A DNA stretch of 64,000 nt from Pseudarthrobacter oxydans (GTDB lineage: Bacteria; Actinomycetota; Actinomycetes; Actinomycetales; Micrococcaceae), in NCBI RefSeq assembly GCF_034258515.1, contig NZ_CP139438.1, positions 744,001 through 808,000 on the forward strand, read 5' to 3'. The notes under the pieces are model-generated. The model made no database searches. It was not told the DNA's origin and was given only the letters and a program-made list of their open reading frames with translations. This document shows positions 1 to 7,675 of the stretch, piece after piece; position 1 is the stretch's first letter, and each line of letters opens with the position of its first letter. The translations under genes and the position numbers were made by a program.

Positions 1-515
1 AGCGTGCTCTCCTTGGCGGCCAGGGGGAGCCCTGTGACCAGGACGTCGCCGAAACTGGTCTTGACCGCAATCAGCCGGTAGTCACCGTTTGAGAGCGTGC
101 GGTCAACGGGCCGGGCATCGGTGGCCAGTGCGAGCAGGACCTGCTTGTCCTCGGAGGACAGCGCAGAGCGCGTAGTGTCCGGGGCCAGGAAGCCGGCGCT
201 GTTGACCTGGCCGTTGAGGATGCGGGCGTTCAATGTTCCCACGCTTTGTCCGCGGGAATCCAGGGGGTCCCTGCCGTTGAAGCCGCCGGAGGGAGGCCGG
301 CCGGGATCGTTGGAGCGGGCTGCGGCCTGGCTCAGCTGCTCGTCCAGCTGGCGGGTGAGGAAGGAGTCCATCGAGGCGTAGCTGGCTACGCCCACCGCAC
401 CGCAGATGGCGATCAACAGCGCCATGGCCAGCAGGATAAGGCGTGTGCGCAAGTGCCAGGTGGCGGGTTTGAGCCAGCTCCGGGGCTGCGGCTCCGCGGT
501 GTGCACGGAGGTCAT
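1..515 (-). CDS. Sensor histidine kinase, N-terminal part (cut by window edge)
   Basis: The reading frame starts at the ATG at 515 and runs off the left edge, so only about 171 residues are visible. A short Pro-rich cytoplasmic start is followed by a strongly hydrophobic segment (about residues 28-48), and then an extracytoplasmic region with the sequence FLTRQLDEQL. This is the usual N-terminal layout of an OmpR-partner sensor kinase; the HAMP, H-box and ATPase parts lie outside the window. The start lies 7 bp after the stop of the response regulator gene, so the two form one operon. By analogy with mycobacterial PhoPR it would phosphorylate that regulator, but the sensed signal cannot be told from this fragment. 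Confidence 0.85.
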   Translation of the reverse strand, partial: MTSVHTAEPQPRSWLKPATWHLRTRLILLAMALLIAICGAVGVASYASMDSFLTRQLDEQLSQAAARSNDPGRPPSGGFNGRDPLDSRGQSVGTLNARILNGQVNSAGFLAPDTTRSALSSEDKQVLLALATDARPVDRTLSNGDYRLIAVKTSFGDVLVTGLPLAAKEST

Positions 516-522
516 GGCGCGC

Positions 523-1263
523 CTACTCCGCCGGCTTGATGACGTACCCGGCGCCCCGCACGGTGTGGATCATGGGCGGGTGCACGGCGTCCACTTTCTT
601 GCGCAGGTAGGAGATGTAGAGTTCCACGATGTTTGCCTGGCCGCCGAAGTCGTAGTTCCACACCCGGTCCAGGATCTGGGCCTTGCTGATGACGCGCTTT
701 GGGTTCTCCATGAGGTATCGCAGCAGCTCGAACTGGGTGGCCGTCAGCTGGAGCTCCTCGCCCGCGCGGGTCACCTCCCGGGTGTCGACGTTGAGCACAA
801 GGTCTCCCACTACCAGTTCCGCAGTGTCCATGGCGGCAACTCCGGAGCGCTGGACCAGCCGGTGCAGCCGCAGCAGGACTTCCTCCATGCTGAAGGGTTT
901 GGTCACATAGTCGTCGCCGCCGGCAGCGAGGCCCACGATCCTGTCCTGGACCGCGTCTTTGGCGGTCAGGAAAAGCGCGGGAACCTCGGGTGCGAAAGCG
1001 CGGATCCTGTTCAGGACCTCGACGCCGTCGAACCCTGGAATCATGACGTCCAATACCAGGACGTCGGGGCGGAAGTCCTTGGCCAGCTTCACCGCTTCCG
1101 GGCCGTCGGCAGCTACTGCCACGGACCAGCCCGCCATGCGCAGCCCCATGCTCATGAGTTCAGAGAGGCTGGGTTCGTCATCCACGACGAGGGCCCTGAT
1201 GGGGGAGCCGTCCGGATGGGTGAGTTTGGGGAGGTTGTTTGTCATGGAGTGCGACGTGGCCAT
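523..1263 (-). CDS. OmpR/PhoB-family response regulator, PhoP-like
   Basis: This 246-residue protein has a receiver domain (about 22-135) and a C-terminal winged-helix DNA-binding domain (about 148-243). Acidic residues D28/D29, phosphoacceptor D72 in VLDVMIPG, T100 and K122 in DDYVTKPF are all present. The stretches QDRIVGLAAGGDDYVTKPFS and WNYDFGG resemble Mycobacterium tuberculosis PhoP closely, as judged from memory of that sequence. The ATG at 1263 has a GGAAAG ribosome site 8 bp upstream; the internal Met at residue 7 has none. The partner kinase follows 7 bp downstream. A PhoP-type direct repeat lies 44-61 bp upstream, which suggests autoregulation. The exact orthology (PhoP versus another OmpR-family regulator) is inferred. 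Confidence 0.93.
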   Translation of the reverse strand: MATSHSMTNNLPKLTHPDGSPIRALVVDDEPSLSELMSMGLRMAGWSVAVAADGPEAVKLAKDFRPDVLVLDVMIPGFDGVEVLNRIRAFAPEVPALFLTAKDAVQDRIVGLAAGGDDYVTKPFSMEEVLLRLHRLVQRSGVAAMDTAELVVGDLVLNVDTREVTRAGEELQLTATQFELLRYLMENPKRVISKAQILDRVWNYDFGGQANIVELYISYLRKKVDAVHPPMIHTVRGAGYVIKPAE

Positions 1264-1306
1264 GGGACAACTTTCCGATTATTGGTTTAAGCCCGGCTAT
1301 GGCATT

Positions 1307-1324
1307 CCTGTGACCAAGCTGTGA
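1307..1324 (-). promoter_or_regulatory. Candidate PhoP-type direct repeat upstream of the response regulator
   Basis: On the minus strand the sequence reads TCACAGC-TTGG-TCACAGG: two 7-mers 11 bp apart that differ only in the last base. Mycobacterial PhoP recognises a direct repeat of TCACAGC with a 4-bp spacer. The site sits 44-61 bp upstream of the regulator start, where an activator would contact the promoter. The match is direct; binding is inferred. Confidence 0.55.
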
Positions 1325-1922
1325 ATCCCAGCCTAGCGAGCTGGATGCCGGAAATGCGGCTGCTCCTGCGTGGCCGCTGCTGCGGGATTGCCGTCGCGCG
1401 GCAGTTTTCCGGGAAAATTTCTTGTCCGAAAACGCGGGCGGCTGGACACGCCAGCAAGGCGGTGAGTGGGATTTCCCTATCAGTCCCAGTCTTGAATATT
1501 TTCGACGGGAAGCACCATGCTGTCGAACAAAATTCTGCCTAGGGGCGGAATCGGACGCCTCCAAGGGATAACAAGCGTTATTTTTATGGCTCCGCCAGAA
1601 TCGTGATTTGCGGCACATTAGCCCAGTTCGTCTCATTATGCGGACGATCGCGTCCATTGTTACTTGCAAGTTGGCATTGTTACGCTGCACACTTCCAATG
1701 TGAACAAGAACTCAACAGCACCTGCAGACGCAGAATATTGGCCCAGCACATCCGCTGCTGCCGACATGCGCTGTTGTCGAATGCACGCCTGACCTTCCCA
1801 CCCTCCGAAGTTCTTAGGCATTCGCCCCCAGCCCAGCGTCGGGCGCCCCTCCCCAGTTCGCATTGCGGGGAAACCCAGCATTCGGGCCGTGATGACGGCC
1901 ATTCACATTGAGGTAAGCACTT
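1325..1922. other. Long intergenic region, no supported gene
   Basis: Nearly 600 bp between divergent regulators hold only short frames without ribosome sites or recognisable protein sequence. Base composition is visibly less GC-rich than in the flanking genes (for example around 1560-1720). A GAGG ribosome site lies just before 1923. The region probably holds the promoter and a long 5' leader for the downstream winged-helix gene. Confidence 0.5.
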
Positions 1923-2789
1923 ATGTCAGTTGCATCCGGATACGTCCACATCTCTGTCCGTAACGCCGCCAAGGCGGGCCAGCAGACCGGCCTCCGCCCC
2001 GGCTTCGGCCCCCGCCCTGCCCTTGCTCCCTCTGCTTCCGGAAGCAACTTTCCCGCCCAGGGCTACGCGCCCCAGGGCTATAACCCCAATTCCTACGGGC
2101 AGCTCCGTGCCGTCCAGCCTGCCGAGGCGGCACCGATGACGGCCCCCACTCCCGTAGTGGCCGGTCCGGCTGCTGTCCGGCCTGTCGCCAGTGACAACGT
2201 AGCCCGCGGATTCGTGCTCTACATGGGCATCGACGAGGAAACCGCGGCGGCCGCCGGGACCTCCATCGCCAAGCTGGCCCAGGAAATCCGCGCCTACGCC
2301 CAGTCCCTGGTGTCCGGGGCCGAAAGCTACGCAGCCGTCGCCGTGGCCCCCGCAGGCACTCCCGGTTCCGCGCTCGATGTCGTCCGTTCCACGTTCGGTG
2401 ACCCCACCGTCAACACCCGCCCGCGCACTGACGCCGCGCGTCCCGCGCAGGCCCAGGAGCCGCGCCCGTCCGGTGTCCTGATCGACCTCGCCCGCCGCGA
2501 AGTCCACCTGGACGGCGAGTCCCTCAACCTGACGTTCAAGGAGTTCGAGCTCCTGAACTACCTTGTGGAGAACGGAACCCGCACCGTGGGCCGCGATGAG
2601 CTCCTGGAAGGCCTCTGGCGCAACGCCGAAGAGGTCCCCAACGAGCGCACCATCGACGTCCACATCCGCCGGCTGCGCTCCAAGCTGGGCCGCCTCGCCA
2701 ACACCGTGCGCACCGTCCGCGGCCAAGGATACCGGTTCTACGAGCACCCCGAAGTGGTTGTCTGGGCCGCTCCTGAATACTCGATCTAG
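1923..2789 (+). CDS. Winged-helix transcriptional regulator without receiver domain
   Basis: The 288-residue protein has a C-terminal OmpR-type winged-helix domain (about 185-280) with the features LTFKEFELLNYLVENG, RTIDVHIRRLRSKLG and TVRGQGYRF. No receiver domain is present. Residues 1-90 are low-complexity Ala/Pro/Gly/Asn sequence. Residues 93-147 form a compact segment (ARGFVLYMGIDEETAAAAG) that I do not recognise. It should bind DNA as an orphan regulator not controlled by phosphorylation at an Asp. The start ATG follows a GAGG site 8-11 bp away. It is monocistronic, with about 185 bp before the next gene. Proteins of this layout occur in Arthrobacter, but I know no assigned target. Confidence 0.85.
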   Translation: MSVASGYVHISVRNAAKAGQQTGLRPGFGPRPALAPSASGSNFPAQGYAPQGYNPNSYGQLRAVQPAEAAPMTAPTPVVAGPAAVRPVASDNVARGFVLYMGIDEETAAAAGTSIAKLAQEIRAYAQSLVSGAESYAAVAVAPAGTPGSALDVVRSTFGDPTVNTRPRTDAARPAQAQEPRPSGVLIDLARREVHLDGESLNLTFKEFELLNYLVENGTRTVGRDELLEGLWRNAEEVPNERTIDVHIRRLRSKLGRLANTVRTVRGQGYRFYEHPEVVVWAAPEYSI

Positions 2790-2974
2790 GTCTTTTGCGA
2801 CCGCGCCAAAGCGGCTTTCTGCCGTGCCTTAGACACCTCCTTCGTTCCTCAGTCGGCGATGCGGCACTACGCAGAAAGTCGCTTTCGCGCGTCCGGACCC
2901 TGTGAGCACTGGCCTCCGCAGCTGCCGGGGCTGGGGTCATCGTGCACTTCATTGGCGGGCTATAGGCTAGGGCC

Positions 2975-3502
2975 ATGAGTGGGCACCATCTTCGACGGCT
3001 TGTGATCATGCGCCATGCCAAGGCCGACTGGCCGGGCGGGGTGGCCGACCACGAGCGTCCGCTGGAGGAGCGCGGCCACCGGGAGGCGCCCCTGGCCGGC
3101 CGCTGGCTGCTCAAGCACAACATCGTCCCGGACTTCATCCTCTGCTCCAGTGCCCTGCGGACCAGGCAGACCTGCACCTGGGTGTGCTCGGAGCTGGGGG
3201 ACAAAGCGCCCACCCCCAAGCTTGAGGACGGGCTGTACGCTGCCTCAGCACTTCGGATGCTGACGGTCATCAACCACGTTCCGGACACCGTGACCACATT
3301 GATGGTGATTTCACACCTGCCGGGGGTCCAGGACCTGGCAATGCACCTCGCCTCGCGGGATTCCGACCACCATGCCTACATGGACGCTGCCACCCGGTAC
3401 CCCACCAACGCCCTCACCGTCCTGGAGACGGAGAAATCCTGGGCCGAACTGGACGGACAGGACGCCCGCATCACCAAGTTCAAGGTTCCCCGGGCCCACT
3501 AA
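2975..3502 (+). CDS. SixA-like histidine phosphatase family protein
   Basis: The 175-residue protein belongs to the histidine phosphatase (phosphoglycerate mutase-like) superfamily. The RHA motif at residues 13-15 carries the catalytic His14; R64 in SSALRTRQT and the second His114 in VISHLPG complete the active site. Length and the short insert between the motifs fit SixA-type phosphohistidine phosphatases rather than metabolic mutases. The ATG lies 6 nt after TAGGCT (2963-2968) with no Shine-Dalgarno site, which suggests a leaderless transcript. The natural substrate is unknown. Confidence 0.85.
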   Translation: MSGHHLRRLVIMRHAKADWPGGVADHERPLEERGHREAPLAGRWLLKHNIVPDFILCSSALRTRQTCTWVCSELGDKAPTPKLEDGLYAASALRMLTVINHVPDTVTTLMVISHLPGVQDLAMHLASRDSDHHAYMDAATRYPTNALTVLETEKSWAELDGQDARITKFKVPRAH

Positions 3503-3533
3503 CCTGGCGCCCATCCTGCCGGGCCGGCAGGAG

Positions 3534-4223
3534 TTACCGGCGCGGCGTGGTTTTGGCCCTCGTTTTCGGCGGCGTCCTGGCAGGGGAAGCGGACGACGAC
3601 GGCCGGTTGGCGGCGCTTGAAGGCACCCGCGCGGGCGCGCGGAGGCCCCCTGCCTGCTGGGCCGGTTTGCGCTGGGCTGTTCCCTTGGCGGCCGGCCTGC
3701 CCGCCGCCGTCCGGCCCTTCACGGAAGCGTCCCTGCCGGCCGTGCCCCTTGTTGCCGTGCCCTTTCTTCCGGGGCCCCGTCCAGCCGTACTCCGTCCAGC
3801 CGTGCCTTTCCGCGACAGCGCGTGCAGCCGGCGCCCGCGGGGCCAGGCCGCACCGAGGAACAGCACGAGCAGGGTAACCACGGCTGCAGTGGCAGCGCCG
3901 AAAAAGTAGTTGTCGGGGTCGTCAGTGGGCAACGGCGTTCCGACGAACGAGGACTGGCCGGCGAAAGCCAGTTCCCACGTGCTGACGAAGGCGAGGGAAA
4001 AGCCGATGGTGAGGCTGGTGCCCGCGCCGGCCACGAGCAGGGCTAGGCGCCGCCCCCGGTTCAGGATCTCCGTGATGCAGGCCAGGCACGCCAGCGCCAG
4101 GACACCGAGGAACGCAATGAATACCGGCTCGGCTAGCGTCATCCCGGTCAGCACCAGCAGGCCGGCCGCAACAACACCGGAAATAACCGCGAACTTTCCG
4201 CTCTTCCCCATGGGTCCAATCAT
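3534..4223 (-). CDS. Small integral membrane protein with basic low-complexity tail
   Basis: The 229-residue protein has four predicted membrane helices in its first 130 residues (about 10-30, 34-54, 60-83 and 108-128). They are followed by a roughly 95-residue tail very rich in Arg, Lys, Ala, Gly, Thr and Pro (repeats such as KGTAGRSTAGRG and TRGTAGRD). The tail should be cytoplasmic and could bind nucleic acid or anionic lipid, but no family is recognised. Its ATG overlaps the stop of the TetR gene as ATGA (4220-4223), which fixes the start and implies translational coupling as the last gene of the four-gene operon. Function is unknown; context suggests an accessory to the YhgE/Pip exporter. 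Confidence 0.75.
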   Translation of the reverse strand: MIGPMGKSGKFAVISGVVAAGLLVLTGMTLAEPVFIAFLGVLALACLACITEILNRGRRLALLVAGAGTSLTIGFSLAFVSTWELAFAGQSSFVGTPLPTDDPDNYFFGAATAAVVTLLVLFLGAAWPRGRRLHALSRKGTAGRSTAGRGPGRKGTATRGTAGRDASVKGRTAAGRPAAKGTAQRKPAQQAGGLRAPARVPSSAANRPSSSASPARTPPKTRAKTTPRR

Positions 4224-4900
4224 CCCTGAGCTGAGGGTTGCTTCAGCACGTAGCCGCGCATGATGGCCATGATTGCTGCAACGCTTTGGTCACGCGTCCG
4301 CTCGGGGTGGTATGTCTGGCGGTCCAGTCCCACCACGAAGCAGGCCCCGAAAATGGCGGTTTCCAGGCTGCCCCGGGAAACCGACGGGTCCACCGGGTAT
4401 GCCTGCGCCACCTTCTCCACTGCCTCCCCGATCACGCCGAGCAGCTCGCCGCGAAGGACGGCGAAGGTGCCCTGCCACTCGCTGGGCGTACGCCAGTTTT
4501 CGCTGACCCAGAGGCGCGCGAAGGACGGGTAGTCCGCCATGAAGTCCAGGGCCTGTCCGATCATTGCCTCCATGGCCAGCAGCGGGTCGCTTGCCCGGGG
4601 GCCAGCCCCGGCTTGGCCCCCGGGCTGGCCTGCTCCCTGTTCCGGTGCTCCCAGGAGGCGGGCCTTCAGGATGTCCACCCCATGCCGCAGCAGCTGCGCG
4701 ATGAGCTCCGACTTGCTGCCGAAGTTGTAGTAGACGGTTCCCTTGGAGACGCCTGCCGCAGCGGCGATCTCATCAACCGTGACGCCGGCCGCACCCCGCT
4801 CGCCGATGAGTTCCATGGACGCCTCGAAGAGTTTCTGGCGCGTAGCGGTAGTCCGGGCGGTGCGCAGGCTCTTCGCCGCTACCGGTGGTTCCGTGCTCAT
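4220..4900 (-). CDS. TetR/AcrR-family transcriptional regulator
   Basis: The 226-residue protein has an N-terminal TetR helix-turn-helix (about 18-65), with the recognition helix in GVSKGTVYYNFGSKSEL. A variable ligand-binding domain follows, with a Gly/Gln/Pro-rich loop around residues 98-118. Its start overlaps the stop of the YhgE/Pip gene as ATGA (4897-4900), and its stop overlaps the next start. It is therefore made from the same message as the export genes and most likely represses that message through the palindrome at 7637-7652. The inducer is unknown. Confidence 0.93.
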   Translation of the reverse strand: MSTEPPVAAKSLRTARTTATRQKLFEASMELIGERGAAGVTVDEIAAAAGVSKGTVYYNFGSKSELIAQLLRHGVDILKARLLGAPEQGAGQPGGQAGAGPRASDPLLAMEAMIGQALDFMADYPSFARLWVSENWRTPSEWQGTFAVLRGELLGVIGEAVEKVAQAYPVDPSVSRGSLETAIFGACFVVGLDRQTYHPERTRDQSVAAIMAIMRGYVLKQPSAQG

Positions 4901-6933
4901 ACCGCAATCTCAGGTTTCAGCGTCTTCAGGGTCCAGTACTTATTCCGGCGCACCGCAACCGTGGACATGGCCGCCCCCAGGGCGGTATAGCCCACCAGGC
5001 CCAGGACCGTGGGTGCGATCATGGTCAGGTCCCCGCCATAGACCAGGTGCCGCATCCCGGCCACTACATAGCCCATGGGCAGGACCTCATGCACCACGTG
5101 GAGCGGCTGCGGAGTGGTTTGCCACGGGAAGGTCCCGCCGGAGGACACCAGCTGCAGGACCAGCAGGATGAGCACCACGAGTTTCCCCGGAGAGCCGAGC
5201 AGCGCCACAACGCCTTGGATGAGGGCACTGAACGCCATTGCTGCGGCCAGCATAAAGAACCACATCAGGACAGGGTGGGCGGGATTGAGCCCCAGGGCAA
5301 GATTCACGACCAGGGTGAGGAGGGTTGCCTGCACCGCCGAGACCGCCAGGAACGGGAGCCAGCCGCCCAGTGCGATCTTCCAGGACGCCGCATTGGACGC
5401 CAGCGCCCGCTGGGTGATGGGACGCATTGCCTGGACCAGCATGAAGATGCCGATCCACAGCGCGAGGGCGAGGAAGAACGGTGCCAGCCCGGCCCCGTAG
5501 GACTCGGCCTTGGCCTGTGAGACGTTGCTGACCGCCACAGGGTCTGCCATGACGCGGGAGATGTTGCTCTTCTGGGCGTCATCGGGGTTGGGCACCTGCC
5601 CGGCGCCTTTGCCGATTTCGTCCGCCAGCGTGCGTGACCCGCCCGCTGCTGTCCCGGCACCATTCATCAGCTGGGCCGCCCCGGCATCCACACTGCTTGC
5701 TCCGTCAGCAAGACGGCCGGCCGCGTCGAGCGCGGCCTGTTCTCCGGTGGCCAGTGCGGCAGCCCCGGTGTGCAGCTGGTCGGCGCCGGACGAAGCCTGC
5801 GACACGGCGTCCCTCAGTGCCGGCGTGCCAGCGGCGAGCTGCGCCGCGCCGGCACTGACAGACTGTGCCCCGTCCGCCAGTTGCTGGATCTGGGCGGCAT
5901 CTGCCTGGATTCCCGTTTTGGCGGCAGCCATTGGGCTCGAGCCGGCTGTGGCGTCGAAGTCGGCCAGGATGCTGTCGGCCTGCTCCTGCGTAAGGACGCC
6001 TGCCGCGATAAGCCTGCTGTTTGATTCCAGCACTCGTGTCCGGAGCCCCTGGTCTGCGGCTTCCAGTTGGGCTGCAACGTTCTGCACCTTGGCGTTCAGC
6101 TGCGCGTTTCCGGCTGCCACCTGGGCTGCACCGGCGGCGAGGGTACGGGAATCGGTGGGCAGCGTGGACGTCTTGTCCTTGAGCGTGGAGAGTCCGCTGC
6201 TGAGCTGGCCTGCGCCGTCGGTCAGCTCGTTGGCGCCGTCGCGCAGCTTGGCCTGCCCGGCATAAAGCCCGCCGGCGCCGTTGCTCAGCTCGGAGGTGCC
6301 CTCATGGAGGGCGGCGGCTCCGTCGCGGAGCAGCGCCACGCCGTCCGCCACCTGGCCCGCGCCGTCTGCCGCCTTGACCATCTGTGTGTGGATGGTGCCA
6401 AAACCCGTCAGCAGCTGGTTGGCCGTTTCCTCGCCCACCTCCGTGGCAACGGTGCTGTGGACGGCAGTGGTGAGTTTATCCACGATGGTGCTCAGGAGGT
6501 AGTTGTTGGCATCGTTGGTGGTGACGTTCAGCATTGCCTGGCTGGCGGAATCGAAACTGCCGGGGGACACCAGGTTGGCCGAAAAGTCCCGGGGAATTTT
6601 CAGGGCGAACGCGTATTCGCCGTTGCTGACACCTTGGTCCGCCTCTTCCGTGGTGGCTACGGGTATCCAGTGGAACACGTTGCCGTCCACCAGGCTGTCC
6701 GCCACCTTCGCCCCCGCGTCAAGCCGCGTTCCGTCGCTGGCCGGGGCTCCGGCGTCCTCAACAACAAGGGCTGCGTCGACGTGGTCGAGGTTGCCATAGG
6801 GATCCCAGTTTGCGTAAAGATAGACGGCGCCGTACAGCAGGGGGACCATGGTCAGCGCGAGGATGGTCAGCTTCGGCAGCAGCCCGCCGGTCATCCTCTT
6901 GAGTTCGGAGCGGGCCAGCCGCAGTATCGTCAT
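4897..6933 (-). CDS. YhgE/Pip family membrane protein (ABC-2-like)
   Basis: The 678-residue protein starts with one membrane helix (about 18-38). A long extracytoplasmic domain (about 45-480) contains many heptad-like repeats of the type DGA-x-L-x-x-GA-x-x-L, typical of YhgE/Pip proteins and predicted to be helical. The C-terminal part (about 490-660) has five to six membrane helices of ABC-2 type. Family members include phage infection protein and the integral-membrane partners of RND-like or ABC export systems. It is coupled by ATGA overlaps to an ABC-ATPase-like gene upstream (6930-6933) and to tetR downstream. A role in export or envelope stress is inferred; the substrate is unknown. Confidence 0.92.
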   Translation of the reverse strand: MTILRLARSELKRMTGGLLPKLTILALTMVPLLYGAVYLYANWDPYGNLDHVDAALVVEDAGAPASDGTRLDAGAKVADSLVDGNVFHWIPVATTEEADQGVSNGEYAFALKIPRDFSANLVSPGSFDSASQAMLNVTTNDANNYLLSTIVDKLTTAVHSTVATEVGEETANQLLTGFGTIHTQMVKAADGAGQVADGVALLRDGAAALHEGTSELSNGAGGLYAGQAKLRDGANELTDGAGQLSSGLSTLKDKTSTLPTDSRTLAAGAAQVAAGNAQLNAKVQNVAAQLEAADQGLRTRVLESNSRLIAAGVLTQEQADSILADFDATAGSSPMAAAKTGIQADAAQIQQLADGAQSVSAGAAQLAAGTPALRDAVSQASSGADQLHTGAAALATGEQAALDAAGRLADGASSVDAGAAQLMNGAGTAAGGSRTLADEIGKGAGQVPNPDDAQKSNISRVMADPVAVSNVSQAKAESYGAGLAPFFLALALWIGIFMLVQAMRPITQRALASNAASWKIALGGWLPFLAVSAVQATLLTLVVNLALGLNPAHPVLMWFFMLAAAMAFSALIQGVVALLGSPGKLVVLILLVLQLVSSGGTFPWQTTPQPLHVVHEVLPMGYVVAGMRHLVYGGDLTMIAPTVLGLVGYTALGAAMSTVAVRRNKYWTLKTLKPEIAV

Positions 6934-7595
6934 TTGGCAACCTCTGTTTCGAGTTCAGCAGTTTCCGCGGCATCCCCCGTGGCGGCGTTGCCGATGGCAA
7001 CGCTGGGTCCGTTCCACGACGGCGGGAGGGCGCCAACAGTGGCGACGACGGCGAGCGGCCGTCCGCCGTCGAACGCCAGCCGCTGGAGCCGCGGCAGCCA
7101 CTCGGAGTCACCGTGCCGGTCGGGGGAATCGACCACCAGCAGGTCCGTGCGCGGATTGGCCAGCGCAAGCGCGGTCAGGAGCTCGAGCCGCCGGCCCGGA
7201 TCCAGTTGCTCGGTCCAAAGGCCGGCGATGTCCTCGAAGCTGTTCACCTTCAGCCACGGACTGCTGAGCAGGGCGCCCCGGTAGCGGCGCGGGATCAGGG
7301 CCAGGTCCTCCGTGACAAGGTCCCGGACGCTGAGGTGCTGCTCCGGCTCGTTGACGCCCGGGGAATCCACCAGGGCGCTCGCCAGCCGGCGCGGCTTGAC
7401 CCGCTCGCTGCCGTCCCAGGTGATGCGGCCTCCGGTTGCCGTCATCCTGCCGCTGAGGACCAGCGCAAGGGCCGTGCGGCGGTCCTGCCGTCCGCCGGTG
7501 GCCAGCAGGAGTTCACCGCGGTTAACGTGGAGGGAAGTGGCCGGAAGCAGGGGGTCCCTGCGCCCCCTGACCGAGAGCAGCTGAGCTGAGAGCAA
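6930..7595 (-). CDS. ABC-ATPase-like protein with degenerate nucleotide-binding motifs
   Basis: The 221-residue protein has the fold order of an ABC ATPase, but its key residues are missing. The P-loop position (33-41) reads TGGRQDRRT without the invariant GK[ST]. The LSGGQ signature position is LDPGRR (131-136). The Walker B strand DLLVVDSPD (151-159) has Asp156 but no catalytic Glu after it. It is unlikely to hydrolyse ATP normally and may be a regulatory or structural partner of the YhgE/Pip protein. The start is TTG at 7595, with AAAGG 7 bp upstream. Its stop overlaps the next start as ATGA, making it the first gene of the operon. Confidence 0.8.
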   Translation of the reverse strand: MLSAQLLSVRGRRDPLLPATSLHVNRGELLLATGGRQDRRTALALVLSGRMTATGGRITWDGSERVKPRRLASALVDSPGVNEPEQHLSVRDLVTEDLALIPRRYRGALLSSPWLKVNSFEDIAGLWTEQLDPGRRLELLTALALANPRTDLLVVDSPDRHGDSEWLPRLQRLAFDGGRPLAVVATVGALPPSWNGPSVAIGNAATGDAAETAELETEVAK

Positions 7596-7626
7596 GATTG
7601 GCCTTTCGCAGAATGCGTCCAGCTCC

Positions 7627-7655
7627 AGCCTAACTAAACTGACCGGTCAGTTCAA
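7627..7655 (-). promoter_or_regulatory. Promoter with embedded TetR-type operator
   Basis: On the minus strand a -35 box TTGAAC (7655-7650) and a -10 box TAGGCT (7632-7627) are separated by exactly 17 bp. The spacer is largely filled by the perfect 16-bp palindrome AACTGACCGGTCAGTT (7637-7652), which also overlaps the -35 box. This is a classical arrangement for TetR-family repression. The promoter lies 32 bp upstream of the TTG start at 7595, so the encoded TetR is the obvious binder. The sequence pattern is direct; binding is inferred. Confidence 0.8.
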
Positions 7656-7675
7656 ATAGCGGCTGGTTCGACGCC

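Noticed and set aside
1321..1911. Small plus-strand frames in the gap before the winged-helix gene
   Set aside because: They lack ribosome sites, have atypical composition and no recognisable sequence.
4885..7284. Long plus-strand frames opposite the YhgE/Pip and ABC-like genes
   Set aside because: They are low-complexity shadows created by codon bias of the repeat-rich minus-strand genes.
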